A stretch of 64,000 bases of DNA. Source: Clostridia bacterium. Lineage in GTDB: Bacteria; Bacillota; Clostridia; Oscillospirales; Acutalibacteraceae. The notes under the pieces are model-generated. The model was given only the letters and a program-made list of their open reading frames with translations. It ran no database searches and was not told the origin of the DNA. The stretch lies in contig JAKSQM010000001.1 in assembly GCA_024404115.1 (NCBI GenBank), forward strand, positions 186,001-250,000. The letters are read 5' to 3'. This document shows positions 53,676 to 62,299 of the stretch, one piece after another (positions within the stretch are counted from its first letter, which is position 1; every line of letters begins with the position of its first letter). Both the position numbers and the translations under genes were made by a program.

Positions 53676-56477
53676 TTAAATCAGTTTTTTTATTGTAAGA
53701 ATGTTTTTGCCATTCTCATATTTGTATCTCATATCGTCCATTGTTTTCTTAACAACGAATACGCCAAGACCGCCAATATCTCTTTCGTCTGCTGAAAGTG
53801 TAATGTCGGGGTCCTCTTTTGTAAGGGGATTATACGGAATACCGTCATCCTCAAAGCGAATAAATACAGCCTTCGGGTCGCTGTGATGAATAAATTTAAC
53901 AGTAACCGAACCTTTTTTATCGTGATAGCCGTATTTTACAATGTTGCTGAAAAGCTCGTCAATTGCAATGTTAATCTGCATAACCGCTTTCATGGGGCAG
54001 TTGATTTTTTCAAGCTCAGCTTCAATAAACTCTGTAACTGTCTGAACATCGCTTATTTCAGCTTCATCAATTGTAATTGACGGAATACCAACATATTTTA
54101 TGGCAACCATTGTTATATCGTCAAACTGGTCTGCTTCGCCAACAAATGCGTCAACATCAGCTTTTATGAATTTGCAAAGCTCTTCCATGGTGGCAAATTC
54201 ACGGGAGTTAAGTGCATTGCGAAGTCGTTCCTCGCCATAAAGCTCCTCTGAAATGTTAGTGGCTTCTGTTACACCGTCAGTGTAAAGATAAATTATATCG
54301 TCAGGCTCAAGCTGTAATTCCTGAGTTCTGTATCTTATGCCGTCCATGCCAGCCAGCACAAAGCCTGCCCTTGATTTCAGATATTCAAATTCGCCGCCCT
54401 TATGCTTCACCAGGGGAGGGTTATGACCTGCGTTGGCAAAACGAACAGTGCCGTCTGAAAGGTCAATTCCGCCCTGCCATGCAGTAACAAACATTCCTGC
54501 ATCGTTGCCCTCGCACAAAGCGTTGTTGCTGTTTGTGAATACCTCGTTTATGGGCTGACCTGCTTCTGTAAGGCTCTTCAGCTCTGTCATAGCTCTCATC
54601 ATAAACATAGCCGCAGGGATGCCCTTGCCCGAAACGTCTGCAATTAAGAAGTTCAGCGTGTCATTTTTGGTTATGTAAGCGTCATAGAAGTCGCCGCCAA
54701 CCTCTTTTGCAGGGTTCATGCTTGCAAAAATATCAAAGTCAGTTCTCTTTGAGAAAACTGTGGAAACATTCGGCAAAGCGGAAGCCTGAATGTTTTTTGC
54801 AAATTCAAGCTCTGCATCAATTCTTGCAGATGCCTCGTCAATGTATTGCTTCAGCGTGTCAACCGTTGAGTTGATGTCATCTGAAAGTGAAGAAAATTCC
54901 TCATTAGAGCGAACATTAACAATAGTGTTAAGGTTGCCACCTGTGATTTTTGCCAGCGAATTGTTGATTGATTTAATCTTGTTAACAACAACCTTTTTAA
55001 TAAGAAGATAAATCAAAATAAAGAGAATTGCAAAAACAAGAATTTCCATAAAGCCGTTAACATATGCGGCAATGTTTCGCATCTGAACAGCCTCGGCTTC
55101 CGGCAAAACAGAGAAAATATAATATCCCTCTGCAAGCCTGTATCTGCATCGGCAATCCTGCCCGTCAATATTCATAGAGAATGTTGTGTCGGGGTCGGGG
55201 ATTTCAATTCTCGGTGCCGATTGAAGCAGGTTTTTTTGCTTCATGCTGGGCGGCGCACTGATGATATTCAGCTGTGAGTCAAGAATCATAATGCAGCCCG
55301 TTTTGCCAACATGGCGATTTTTTGTGATGCCCACAACCTCTTTATCAATATCATTTTTTAAATTATCTCTGTCATAACCAACCTGAATAAAGCCGTCGTC
55401 AGTTTTTATGCCTGCATATTTTCTTGAAATAGCTTCATTTACTGAAATGGGTCCGAAATCCTGCACATACTCATAGTTGTTGCCAAGAAGTCGCAGAAAC
55501 TCTGCCGACTGCCTGCCCGTTGACATATCATAGCCAATGTATTCTTTAACATTACTTTTAACAATAATGCCGTTTTTGTCAACAATGTTTATTTCTGAAA
55601 GATTGCGAGCTTTTACAATATCGTCAAGATTTTCTGTGTCAATATCTTTTTTAACTTCATTTGCAAGGTTAAGCAGATTTTCGTCAGATGCGTCAATAAT
55701 ATCCGCTGATGTTTCGTCAACCGCAAGGCTTAAAAGCTGGTCTGCCTGACGGGAAGCGGCTTCATCCTGAAATCTGAAAACAAATAAAGATGTAAACAAA
55801 AATGCCAGCGTAACAGAAAGAAGAAGCCAACGCTGAATTGTCTGAGAAATTCTTGTCTGATTGCGTTGCTTAACCATTTTTTCTTTTGAAAAGAAAGAGA
55901 TTACAATAGCCGTCAGCATAACAGAAATTCCGTTTGCAGGTATCATAACAGGGGAGCATACACGAACAATTTCAACTGCCTGCTCTGGGTTATACATTGT
56001 GGTGAGGAAAATAGTTGTCATATGGAAAACTTCCATAACAACACCAACGGCAAGTGAAATAAATGCGCTGGGCTTTTTATTTTCAAACATATATTTTCTC
56101 AAAAGAGCTGAGTAAATACCTGCAAGGAAGGTGGAGGCAGTGCATGCCAACTGAGTGGTTGCACCTACACTGTGAAGCACTGCATACCAACGCTCAACTG
56201 CGCCGATAACGCCTGCAATCACACCTGCGGGCGCACCAAAGAAAAGACCTGCTGAAAGCACCGCAGCATCACGGCAGTTCATCTGCGCACCGTTCATGGG
56301 AATGCCAAACTCTGTGCCGATAATTGCAAGACCGCCAAAAATCAAGCCGATAATCAGCTGTTTATATTTGTATTTAATTTTGCTGAAAGCTGTGCGTTTT
56401 TCAAAAATATAAATCACAGCCGCCGCAATAACAGGAAGAAGTGCGGCTAATACAAGCTTTGCATAAGAATAAACCAT
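53676..56477 (-). CDS. Membrane SpoIIE/RsbU-type phosphatase with C-terminal RsbW-like kinase domain
   Basis: 933 residues. Parts in order: LytS-type 5TM receptor domain (about 1-200, NCRDAAVLSAGLFFGAPAG); a membrane helix and an extracytoplasmic Cache-like sensor (about 235-470); second helix (about 475-500); HAMP linker; PP2C/SpoIIE phosphatase (about 570-790, EVGGDFYD, LIADVSGKG, DDITMVAI); and a GHKL ATPase domain (about 800-933, NIAIDELFSNIVKYG and GGLGVFVVKK). Phosphatase and kinase of the STAS switch in one chain is notable. It is preceded by a sugar-binding-type lipoprotein gene (12 bp) that could feed the sensor. Confidence 0.92.
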   Translation of the reverse strand: MVYSYAKLVLAALLPVIAAAVIYIFEKRTAFSKIKYKYKQLIIGLIFGGLAIIGTEFGIPMNGAQMNCRDAAVLSAGLFFGAPAGVIAGVIGAVERWYAVLHSVGATTQLACTASTFLAGIYSALLRKYMFENKKPSAFISLAVGVVMEVFHMTTIFLTTMYNPEQAVEIVRVCSPVMIPANGISVMLTAIVISFFSKEKMVKQRNQTRISQTIQRWLLLSVTLAFLFTSLFVFRFQDEAASRQADQLLSLAVDETSADIIDASDENLLNLANEVKKDIDTENLDDIVKARNLSEINIVDKNGIIVKSNVKEYIGYDMSTGRQSAEFLRLLGNNYEYVQDFGPISVNEAISRKYAGIKTDDGFIQVGYDRDNLKNDIDKEVVGITKNRHVGKTGCIMILDSQLNIISAPPSMKQKNLLQSAPRIEIPDPDTTFSMNIDGQDCRCRYRLAEGYYIFSVLPEAEAVQMRNIAAYVNGFMEILVFAILFILIYLLIKKVVVNKIKSINNSLAKITGGNLNTIVNVRSNEEFSSLSDDINSTVDTLKQYIDEASARIDAELEFAKNIQASALPNVSTVFSKRTDFDIFASMNPAKEVGGDFYDAYITKNDTLNFLIADVSGKGIPAAMFMMRAMTELKSLTEAGQPINEVFTNSNNALCEGNDAGMFVTAWQGGIDLSDGTVRFANAGHNPPLVKHKGGEFEYLKSRAGFVLAGMDGIRYRTQELQLEPDDIIYLYTDGVTEATNISEELYGEERLRNALNSREFATMEELCKFIKADVDAFVGEADQFDDITMVAIKYVGIPSITIDEAEISDVQTVTEFIEAELEKINCPMKAVMQINIAIDELFSNIVKYGYHDKKGSVTVKFIHHSDPKAVFIRFEDDGIPYNPLTKEDPDITLSADERDIGGLGVFVVKKTMDDMRYKYENGKNILTIKKLI

Positions 56478-56489
56478 AAATCCTCCTTA

Positions 56490-57440
56490 TCAATAAACAG
56501 TGTTTTGCGAATCAAGGTATTCGTTTACATTGTTTTTATCAATAATTTCTGTGGGGATTACCACAACTCTGCCAACATCCTTGCCGTTGCAAAGGTCAAT
56601 AGCTGCCTTGATTGCCTCCACAACCATTGACGGGCTATAAATCGCAGAGGAAAGACCAAGATCCTTGAAGCTTTCATCAAGCATCATTCTGAAATATTCC
56701 TGCGTTCCGCCGCCGCCTGTAATAACCTTAATGTCATTTCTTCCGCTTTCTTTAATTGCCTTTGCAATGCCTATTGAAATTTCGTCATCCATTGAAAAAA
56801 CTGCGTCAATTTTTTCGTGCTCTTCAAAGGCTTTTTTCATTGATTCATAGCCTGCTTCAATTGTGAAGCCAGACTCTACAATTTCAAAAATATTCTCGGT
56901 GTTGTAGTTTTCTCTTTCAAGATAATCGTAAAATCCCTTTTTTCTCAAAGCGGCAACACTGCCTGCGGAGGGAACATCAAGCACTGCAACTGTGGCATTT
57001 TCGCCAACCCTTTCGGTTATGTACTGTGCGCACTGATAGCCCATATCATAGTTGTTGCCTGTAACCTTGTATATTCCGCTGGCGTTAATGTCAACATCAA
57101 AGCTGACCACCTTAACACTGCGCTCAACAAGAGTTTTCACAGCTTTTTCCATACCAGTCCACTGAGGCCAGAGCACAATTGCATCTGCGCCCCATTTAAC
57201 AAGACTGTCGATGTTTTTCTCCATCTCCTCGGCATTTTCAGCTGTTGTGAGGTTGTATTCTATTCCGTTTTCTTTGCAGTATTTCTCTGCATAATATGCA
57301 ACGCCTGCAACCCAGCCGTGAGTGGCGGCAGGGGCGGCAAGACCAACTTTAATTCCCTTTACGCTGGACTTGTTATTGCACCCCGAAAGCAGGCAAAAAA
57401 TCATTATTAAACAAAGCAGGGCAGATAATATTTTTTTCAT
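56490..57440 (-). CDS. Substrate-binding lipoprotein (Peripla_BP_4 type)
   Basis: 316 residues from the ATG at 57440 (GGGG site upstream; an N-terminal extension to 57542 lacks support). Lipobox LLSGC (about residue 21). Type I periplasmic-binding fold of the ribose-binding/LuxP family: WGADAIVLWPQWTGM, VVSFDVDI, CAQYITERVGENATVAVL, AVFSMDDEISIG. No ABC ATPase or permease is nearby; it heads the signalling operon, so it probably presents a ligand (sugar or autoinducer-like) to the membrane phosphatase downstream. Confidence 0.88.
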   Translation of the reverse strand: MKKILSALLCLIMIFCLLSGCNNKSSVKGIKVGLAAPAATHGWVAGVAYYAEKYCKENGIEYNLTTAENAEEMEKNIDSLVKWGADAIVLWPQWTGMEKAVKTLVERSVKVVSFDVDINASGIYKVTGNNYDMGYQCAQYITERVGENATVAVLDVPSAGSVAALRKKGFYDYLERENYNTENIFEIVESGFTIEAGYESMKKAFEEHEKIDAVFSMDDEISIGIAKAIKESGRNDIKVITGGGGTQEYFRMMLDESFKDLGLSSAIYSPSMVVEAIKAAIDLCNGKDVGRVVVIPTEIIDKNNVNEYLDSQNTVY

Positions 57441-57468
57441 AATTCCCCTCCAAAACCGATTATAACTA

Positions 57469-57497
57469 ATTATAACATCATTCATAAATAAAAACAA
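57469..57497 (-). promoter_or_regulatory. Promoter of the signalling operon
   Basis: On the minus strand TTGTTT (57497-57492) and TATAAT (57474-57469) are 17 bp apart; a second TATAAT lies 10 bp further downstream. Confidence 0.6.
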
Positions 57498-57523
57498 GAT
57501 AAAAAAGATATTGTGCACAGCTA

Positions 57524-57553
57524 TAACAAAAACCTCCCGCAAAAACGGGAGGT
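57524..57553 (-). terminator. Terminator of the GH151/GH42-like gene
   Basis: ACCTCCCG pairs with CGGGAGGT around a short A/T loop, followed on the minus strand by TTTTTGTTAT. Confidence 0.9.
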
Positions 57554-57565
57554 GGAATTTATAAT

Positions 57566-59509
57566 TTATTCAATCGAAATCATCTGGTGGATTTCTACTT
57601 TTGGAACGGTGAATGATACTTTGCCGTCTGCATATGTGAAGTCGATTTCTTCCATCTGCGGAACAAGAATTACTTTCTTCGGCTCATCACATTTAACCTT
57701 AACATCCACATTGTAAAGGGGAACAACATCCTCAATTACCTCTGTGTCTTTGCCACGCTTTGTTGTGTGAGCATAAAGCAGATGAACAATCTTTTTCTCT
57801 CCCTGCTGAAGAAGTGTTGTAACTCCTCTGTCGGGTACAGTTGACTCTATTGTGAAATCATCACCCATAAGTCGGCTGATTGCATATGCCACAAGCTCCT
57901 TGATGTGGTAATCGCCATACTCTGCATATCCTGCAAAAATATCCCAGCCGATGTATGCAACGTTGCCCTTAATTGCGGCGGTGGGGTAGGTGAGGCTTCT
58001 GTCGTTAGGAGCGTGCTGATGTGAGCAGAAATGCTCTGCGGTGCGGTTGAAATACGGGTTCTGTCCGTCAGAAATAATCTCTGCGTCAATGTTTTCAAAG
58101 CGATAATTCTTTGCACGCATAAGGTATTCTGTTGTGCCATTTACTGTGTCAAATTTCGGGATGAAATATGTAGGTCTGAATTCATTTTCGCCAATGAATT
58201 TAAGACCAGTGTCAACGCAGAAATTGTTGTTTTCATCAACAGCAGAAACACCAGAAATAAGAAGCTTTCCGCCCTGTGCGAGGTAAGCGTTTATTCTCTC
58301 TTTAAGGCTCTCGTCAAATTTCCATACATCGGGAAGAATGAGCATTTTGTATTTGCTGAAATCATCTTCAAGGTCAATGAAATTATAAAGTCTGTTTGTT
58401 TCAAGCAAAATTCTGTTTGCGCCTGTGTCAGAAAGTCCGCCCTCGTTTCTGCCGGAAAGAGCTTCGCCTGCAAGCACGGCAATATCTGCAATGTATTTTG
58501 CGCCCTTGCACCATGGCTCTTTTGCCTCAACCTCGCTGTATGCCTTGCCAACAAGACCGAATGTAGCTTTGTTAAGAAGTCCTTCTGGGTGCATCTGGTC
58601 GCCGATTGAGCATCCGCCGCCCTGCGCAATTGAAAGAGCAGCCTCATAACGAAGTGCGTTGGGGTGCTTGAATCCGCCAAATTCGCCCCATGATTTGTGG
58701 AATTTGCCTGTCATGCCAAGGAATTCCTCACGCTGAGTTCTTGCATATGCCGCAGACATGGGGAAGTGGTCATAACCCCATCCGCCTGTGGGCAGGCTTT
58801 CAAGCTCAAGGCAGTCGATTGTGTCAATCAAATCTCTTCTGCCCTTTGAAACATGACCCGAATTCTGGAAAATTGTGGTGTTGGGGTTGTGCTTGTGAAC
58901 AGCCTCTTCGCATCTGTCAAGATAATTTCTGTAAACCTGCTTTTTGAATTTTTCCATATCGTCATCGTTGTTGTAGTCAAGACCAAGTGCTGCCATGTCA
59001 TTACGGCACTTTTCGCAGTAGCATGACCTTTCGCCAACAATATCAAGGAAAATTTCGCAGGGATTATAAAGCTCCATAACCTCTTCAATCTCTGCAATCA
59101 GCTTGTCAAGATAAGCTGTGTTAAAGCAAAGGCAGTGATAGCCAGCGTGTGAAAAATCGGGCTCTTCCATCCAGTTATCCTTATGACGCTGAAGCCATTC
59201 GTGATGCTCAACAGCATCTTTTTCGTCAAGACCTGCTGAAATATAAACAGGGGCACGAACACCGATTTCTTCGCAAGCGTCAAGCTGAGCCTTGAGCAGG
59301 TCAAATTTCAGTGTGGGGTTCATGGTGTTTACCTTTGTGGGGTGGTAGGAATAGCCGTGATGGCACTTTGAAAAAACTGTGATTGAATCAACATGACCCA
59401 GCTTCAAAGTTTCCTGCCATGCTTTTTTATCAAACTCTGCACCAACATCGGGGATGAGGGGAGAGGTGTGAAAATCAAGGTGAATCTGTCTTAATCTGAA
59501 ATCGCTCAT
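57566..59509 (-). CDS. GH151/GH42-like glycosidase with trimerisation domain
   Basis: 647 residues from the ATG at 59509 (GGAGG 6 bp upstream). No signal peptide. TIM barrel (about 1-360: RQIHLDFHTSPLIPDVG, DSITVFSKCHHGYSYHP, FLDIVGERSCYCEKC), then a Rossmann-like beta-galactosidase trimerisation domain (about 370-560, LLISGVSAVD), then a C-terminal beta domain. This layout is shared by GH42 and by GH151 alpha-L-fucosidases, to which the opening motif looks closest. The CYCEKC cysteines may bind zinc. Monocistronic, with its own promoter and terminator. Confidence 0.75.
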   Translation of the reverse strand: MSDFRLRQIHLDFHTSPLIPDVGAEFDKKAWQETLKLGHVDSITVFSKCHHGYSYHPTKVNTMNPTLKFDLLKAQLDACEEIGVRAPVYISAGLDEKDAVEHHEWLQRHKDNWMEEPDFSHAGYHCLCFNTAYLDKLIAEIEEVMELYNPCEIFLDIVGERSCYCEKCRNDMAALGLDYNNDDDMEKFKKQVYRNYLDRCEEAVHKHNPNTTIFQNSGHVSKGRRDLIDTIDCLELESLPTGGWGYDHFPMSAAYARTQREEFLGMTGKFHKSWGEFGGFKHPNALRYEAALSIAQGGGCSIGDQMHPEGLLNKATFGLVGKAYSEVEAKEPWCKGAKYIADIAVLAGEALSGRNEGGLSDTGANRILLETNRLYNFIDLEDDFSKYKMLILPDVWKFDESLKERINAYLAQGGKLLISGVSAVDENNNFCVDTGLKFIGENEFRPTYFIPKFDTVNGTTEYLMRAKNYRFENIDAEIISDGQNPYFNRTAEHFCSHQHAPNDRSLTYPTAAIKGNVAYIGWDIFAGYAEYGDYHIKELVAYAISRLMGDDFTIESTVPDRGVTTLLQQGEKKIVHLLYAHTTKRGKDTEVIEDVVPLYNVDVKVKCDEPKKVILVPQMEEIDFTYADGKVSFTVPKVEIHQMISIE

Positions 59510-59537
59510 AATAACCTCCAAAATAGTTGTTGATTAA

Positions 59538-59566
59538 ATAATAATATATTCCCAAAAATTTTTCAA
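59538..59566 (-). promoter_or_regulatory. Promoter of the GH151/GH42-like gene
   Basis: On the minus strand TTGAAA (59566-59561) and TATTAT (59543-59538) are 17 bp apart. Confidence 0.7.
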
Positions 59567-59615
59567 GAGCCTTAAAATTATTTAACATATTTGATTTGTA
59601 TAAATGGCATTTTTC

Positions 59616-59644
59616 TTGACATTGCTGCTTTAATAATTTATTAT
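59616..59644 (+). promoter_or_regulatory. Promoter of the symporter gene
   Basis: TTGACA (59616-59621) and TATTAT (59639-59644) are 17 bp apart, 37 bp before the ATG; divergent from the glycosidase promoter 50 bp away. Confidence 0.8.
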
Positions 59645-59681
59645 TTCTATTGTTGATTTTTGAAAAAAGCAGGAGGAAAAA

Positions 59682-61277
59682 ATGAACCATCAGACAGAAA
59701 CATACGAGCTGAATTTAGACGCAACAGCCGTTGATGATTTTTCAGACAAAATAAGGCACTTCCTTGCAAAAGTGAAGTGCGACAGTAAGGATATTATCCG
59801 CTATGCCATGACCGTTGAAGAAATAATGCTGAACTCCATGGCAGACGGCAAAGAGAAAAAAGCTACACTTACAACAGGCTCAAAATTTACAAAACCTTTT
59901 ATTTCTTTGGCTATCAGTGGTGAGGCACAGAATGCTTTTAAATCAAACGATGAAAACAGCAGCGTTTTAGGCAATGAAATCCTTGAAAAATTAGGGCTTT
60001 CGCCTATGTATTCTTACGAAAAAGATGAGAATAAATATTTATTCAGAGTAAAGAAAAAATCCTTGAATCCGTTTGTTTCTTTGATGATAACGGTCGGCTT
60101 GGCTGTGGCTGCGGGACTTTTAGGACTTCTTATGCCCGAAAATATCAGAAGTGCCGTTTTAGAGAATCTTCTTAATCCGCTTCAGCAGGTTTTTTTGAAT
60201 CTGGTCGGCTGTATTGCAGGACCGATGGTTTTCCTCTCTGTTGCGTGGGGAATTTACGGAATCGGCGACGCATCAACCCTTAAACATATCGGCAGCAAAA
60301 TTATGAAAAGTTATCTTGCAGCCCCTGCATTTTTTGGCTTGCTCGGACTTGTGAGTATGCTTTTCTTTAAGCTAAAAACAACAGAATCTTTAAGCGGTGT
60401 TTCGGGCGGCTCTGAGCTTATCGGTATGATTACAGGCATTGTGCCAAAAAATATAGTCAGCCCGTTTTCTGACGGCAACACAATTCAGATTATTTTCCTT
60501 GCCTTTGCCGTTGGCATTGCGTTGCTGGTTACCGGGCAGAAAAGTTTAAGGCTTGCAAAGGCTATTGAACAGCTTAATAATATTGCGCAGTTCTTTATTG
60601 AAATTATCGGCAAGCTGATTATATATTATGTTTTCATCCTTGTGGTTATTATGATGTGGTCAGATACATCAAAGGCAGTTGTCCATATGGGCAAGTTTTT
60701 TGCGGTGGCAGTGCCTATGTATTTTGGCACAACTGTTTTGTATATTGTTTATACTTCACTGCGCAACCGTGTGAGCGTTATAACAATGTTAAAAAGGACA
60801 ATGCCCCTTTTTATTTTAGGCATAACAACAGCTTCATCCTCAACAGCCTTTGGCAGAATGGATGACCTGTGTAAAAAAGAGCTTGGCATAGACCAGTCTG
60901 TTGCATCATTCGGCTTGCCCCTCGGTATGGTAATGTGCAAACCCTTTACAGTGTTCACATATATGCTTATGACGCTGTTTTTTGCCGAGTATTACGATGT
61001 GAAAATCACACCTGTGTGGGTGATTATGCTGGTTGTTTCGTCGGTAATTCTTTCTTTTGCAACACCGCCTGTCCCTGGTGGAGCAATAGCATCATATACA
61101 GTTATTTTTGCGCAGATGGGTATCCCAGCAGAGGCGCTTGTGCTTGCCCTTGCCTGTGATGTATTTTTAGATTTCCTCTGCACAGCGTCAGATATTACAA
61201 CAGTCCCCCTCGTTCTTCTCAACAGTGCGCAGAAGCTTAAAAAGGTTGATAACAATATTCTAAGATCAAAAAGATAA
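59682..61277 (+). CDS. Dicarboxylate/amino acid:cation symporter with N-terminal extra domain
   Basis: 531 residues. The C-terminal 400 residues are a DAACS (glutamate/aspartate transporter, GltPh-like) carrier: re-entrant loop TTASSSTAFGRM (HP1 serine motif), GLPLGMVMCKPF, and FATPPVPGGAIASY (HP2 region). Residues 1-130 are a cytoplasmic extension not found in standard carriers; its helix SKDIIRYAMTVEEIMLNSM resembles the N-box of GHKL/RsbW-type ATPase domains in degenerate form. Substrate likely a dicarboxylate or amino acid. AGGAGG site and strong promoter upstream; terminator downstream. Confidence 0.88.
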   Translation: MNHQTETYELNLDATAVDDFSDKIRHFLAKVKCDSKDIIRYAMTVEEIMLNSMADGKEKKATLTTGSKFTKPFISLAISGEAQNAFKSNDENSSVLGNEILEKLGLSPMYSYEKDENKYLFRVKKKSLNPFVSLMITVGLAVAAGLLGLLMPENIRSAVLENLLNPLQQVFLNLVGCIAGPMVFLSVAWGIYGIGDASTLKHIGSKIMKSYLAAPAFFGLLGLVSMLFFKLKTTESLSGVSGGSELIGMITGIVPKNIVSPFSDGNTIQIIFLAFAVGIALLVTGQKSLRLAKAIEQLNNIAQFFIEIIGKLIIYYVFILVVIMMWSDTSKAVVHMGKFFAVAVPMYFGTTVLYIVYTSLRNRVSVITMLKRTMPLFILGITTASSSTAFGRMDDLCKKELGIDQSVASFGLPLGMVMCKPFTVFTYMLMTLFFAEYYDVKITPVWVIMLVVSSVILSFATPPVPGGAIASYTVIFAQMGIPAEALVLALACDVFLDFLCTASDITTVPLVLLNSAQKLKKVDNNILRSKR

Positions 61278-61284
61278 AATAAAA

Positions 61285-61316
61285 TGCCGAAGTCGTTGCA
61301 GGCTTCGGCACTTTTT
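61285..61316. terminator. Terminator between convergent symporter and XRE genes
   Basis: TGCCGAAG pairs with CTTCGGCA around a 10-base loop, followed by CTTTTT on the plus strand; A-rich sequence on the other side can also serve the minus strand. Confidence 0.9.
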
Positions 61317-61322
61317 ATGGAT

Positions 61323-62117
61323 TTATGAATAGATTATTTCTGCATTTGTAAATGAATCGTCTAAATCAATTATCACATCAAGGATGTATTTTTCTTTGAT
61401 TTCTTTTGTGGATTTCACGCCACGGTAAAAGTAGCTGTATTGCTTTTCTGTCATATCAAAACCAAAAAACACATTGATTGTTTCATAGCTTTCGCCTGTG
61501 CAATATAGTGCAATTTCATTCTGATTTTTGACTGAACTTCCGCCTGTGGGATGAATCCTGTTGTTAAAGATTTTATCACTTTCAAACATAACCATCACGG
61601 CACCTTTTTTGCCTTGCAAAAGATAAAAATAATACTTACTTTTTTTAACACTTTTTGTGATTTTTATTTCTTCATTCTGTTCAAAAAAATCACTTGTATA
61701 TTGCGAAGCTTTTTTGATAATTTTATCGTCGTTATCAGCAGGCGCACTGATTAAAAAATGATAAGAAAAAAATATAATCACTGCAATAAATGCAAGCGAA
61801 AAAATAATTGATGCGGTGGCAATAACTGAACGCTTTCGAGCTTGTGCATCTTTTTTGATTGTGCTTATAACAACCTCATCACTAACAGATTGATAGCTTT
61901 CTTTTTCAATTTTTTTGCCTTGCAAAATCTCAACAACAGAAACATCAAGAATTTCTGATAACGGCACAAGGTTGGATATATCTGGTGCACTTTTGCCTGT
62001 TTCCCACTTTGAAACTGCCTTGTCTGTTATGTTGAGCTTTTCTGCCAAATCCTTTTGCGTAAGCCCTTTTTCTTTTCTCATTTCTGCAATAAATTTTCCT
62101 GTATCTCTGTTGTTCAC
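61323..62117 (-). CDS. XRE-family regulator with membrane segment
   Basis: 264 residues from a GTG at 62117, chosen because GAGGAGG lies 8 bp upstream; a longer frame to 62138 covers that site. N-terminal helix-turn-helix (MRKEKGLTQKDLAEKLNITDKAVSKWETG, shown here by its core KAVSKWETGKSAPD), one membrane helix (about residues 98-122) and an extracytoplasmic C-terminal domain of about 135 residues. Such proteins regulate from the membrane. A TATAAT box lies at 62143-62148 on the minus strand. Target unknown; divergent from ktrB. Confidence 0.85.
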   Translation of the reverse strand: MNNRDTGKFIAEMRKEKGLTQKDLAEKLNITDKAVSKWETGKSAPDISNLVPLSEILDVSVVEILQGKKIEKESYQSVSDEVVISTIKKDAQARKRSVIATASIIFSLAFIAVIIFFSYHFLISAPADNDDKIIKKASQYTSDFFEQNEEIKITKSVKKSKYYFYLLQGKKGAVMVMFESDKIFNNRIHPTGGSSVKNQNEIALYCTGESYETINVFFGFDMTEKQYSYFYRGVKSTKEIKEKYILDVIIDLDDSFTNAEIIYS

Positions 62118-62237
62118 TTTATCGCCTCCTCTTTGCAATAGTATTATACAACAAATCTTTTATAAATTCACCCTACCATTGGTTGAATATAAAAAATATT
62201 GTAAAAATTTTCTTTTAACTGTCAAAAATGTTTTTTG

Positions 62238-62266
62238 TTGACTATAAATATAACTTGTGATAAAAT
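62238..62266 (+). promoter_or_regulatory. Promoter of ktrBA
   Basis: TTGACT (62238-62243) and TAAAAT (62261-62266) are 17 bp apart, 33 bp before the TTG start. Confidence 0.75.
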
Positions 62267-62299
62267 GAGGCAAGCTTTTATGTTTATGGAAGTGATTAT

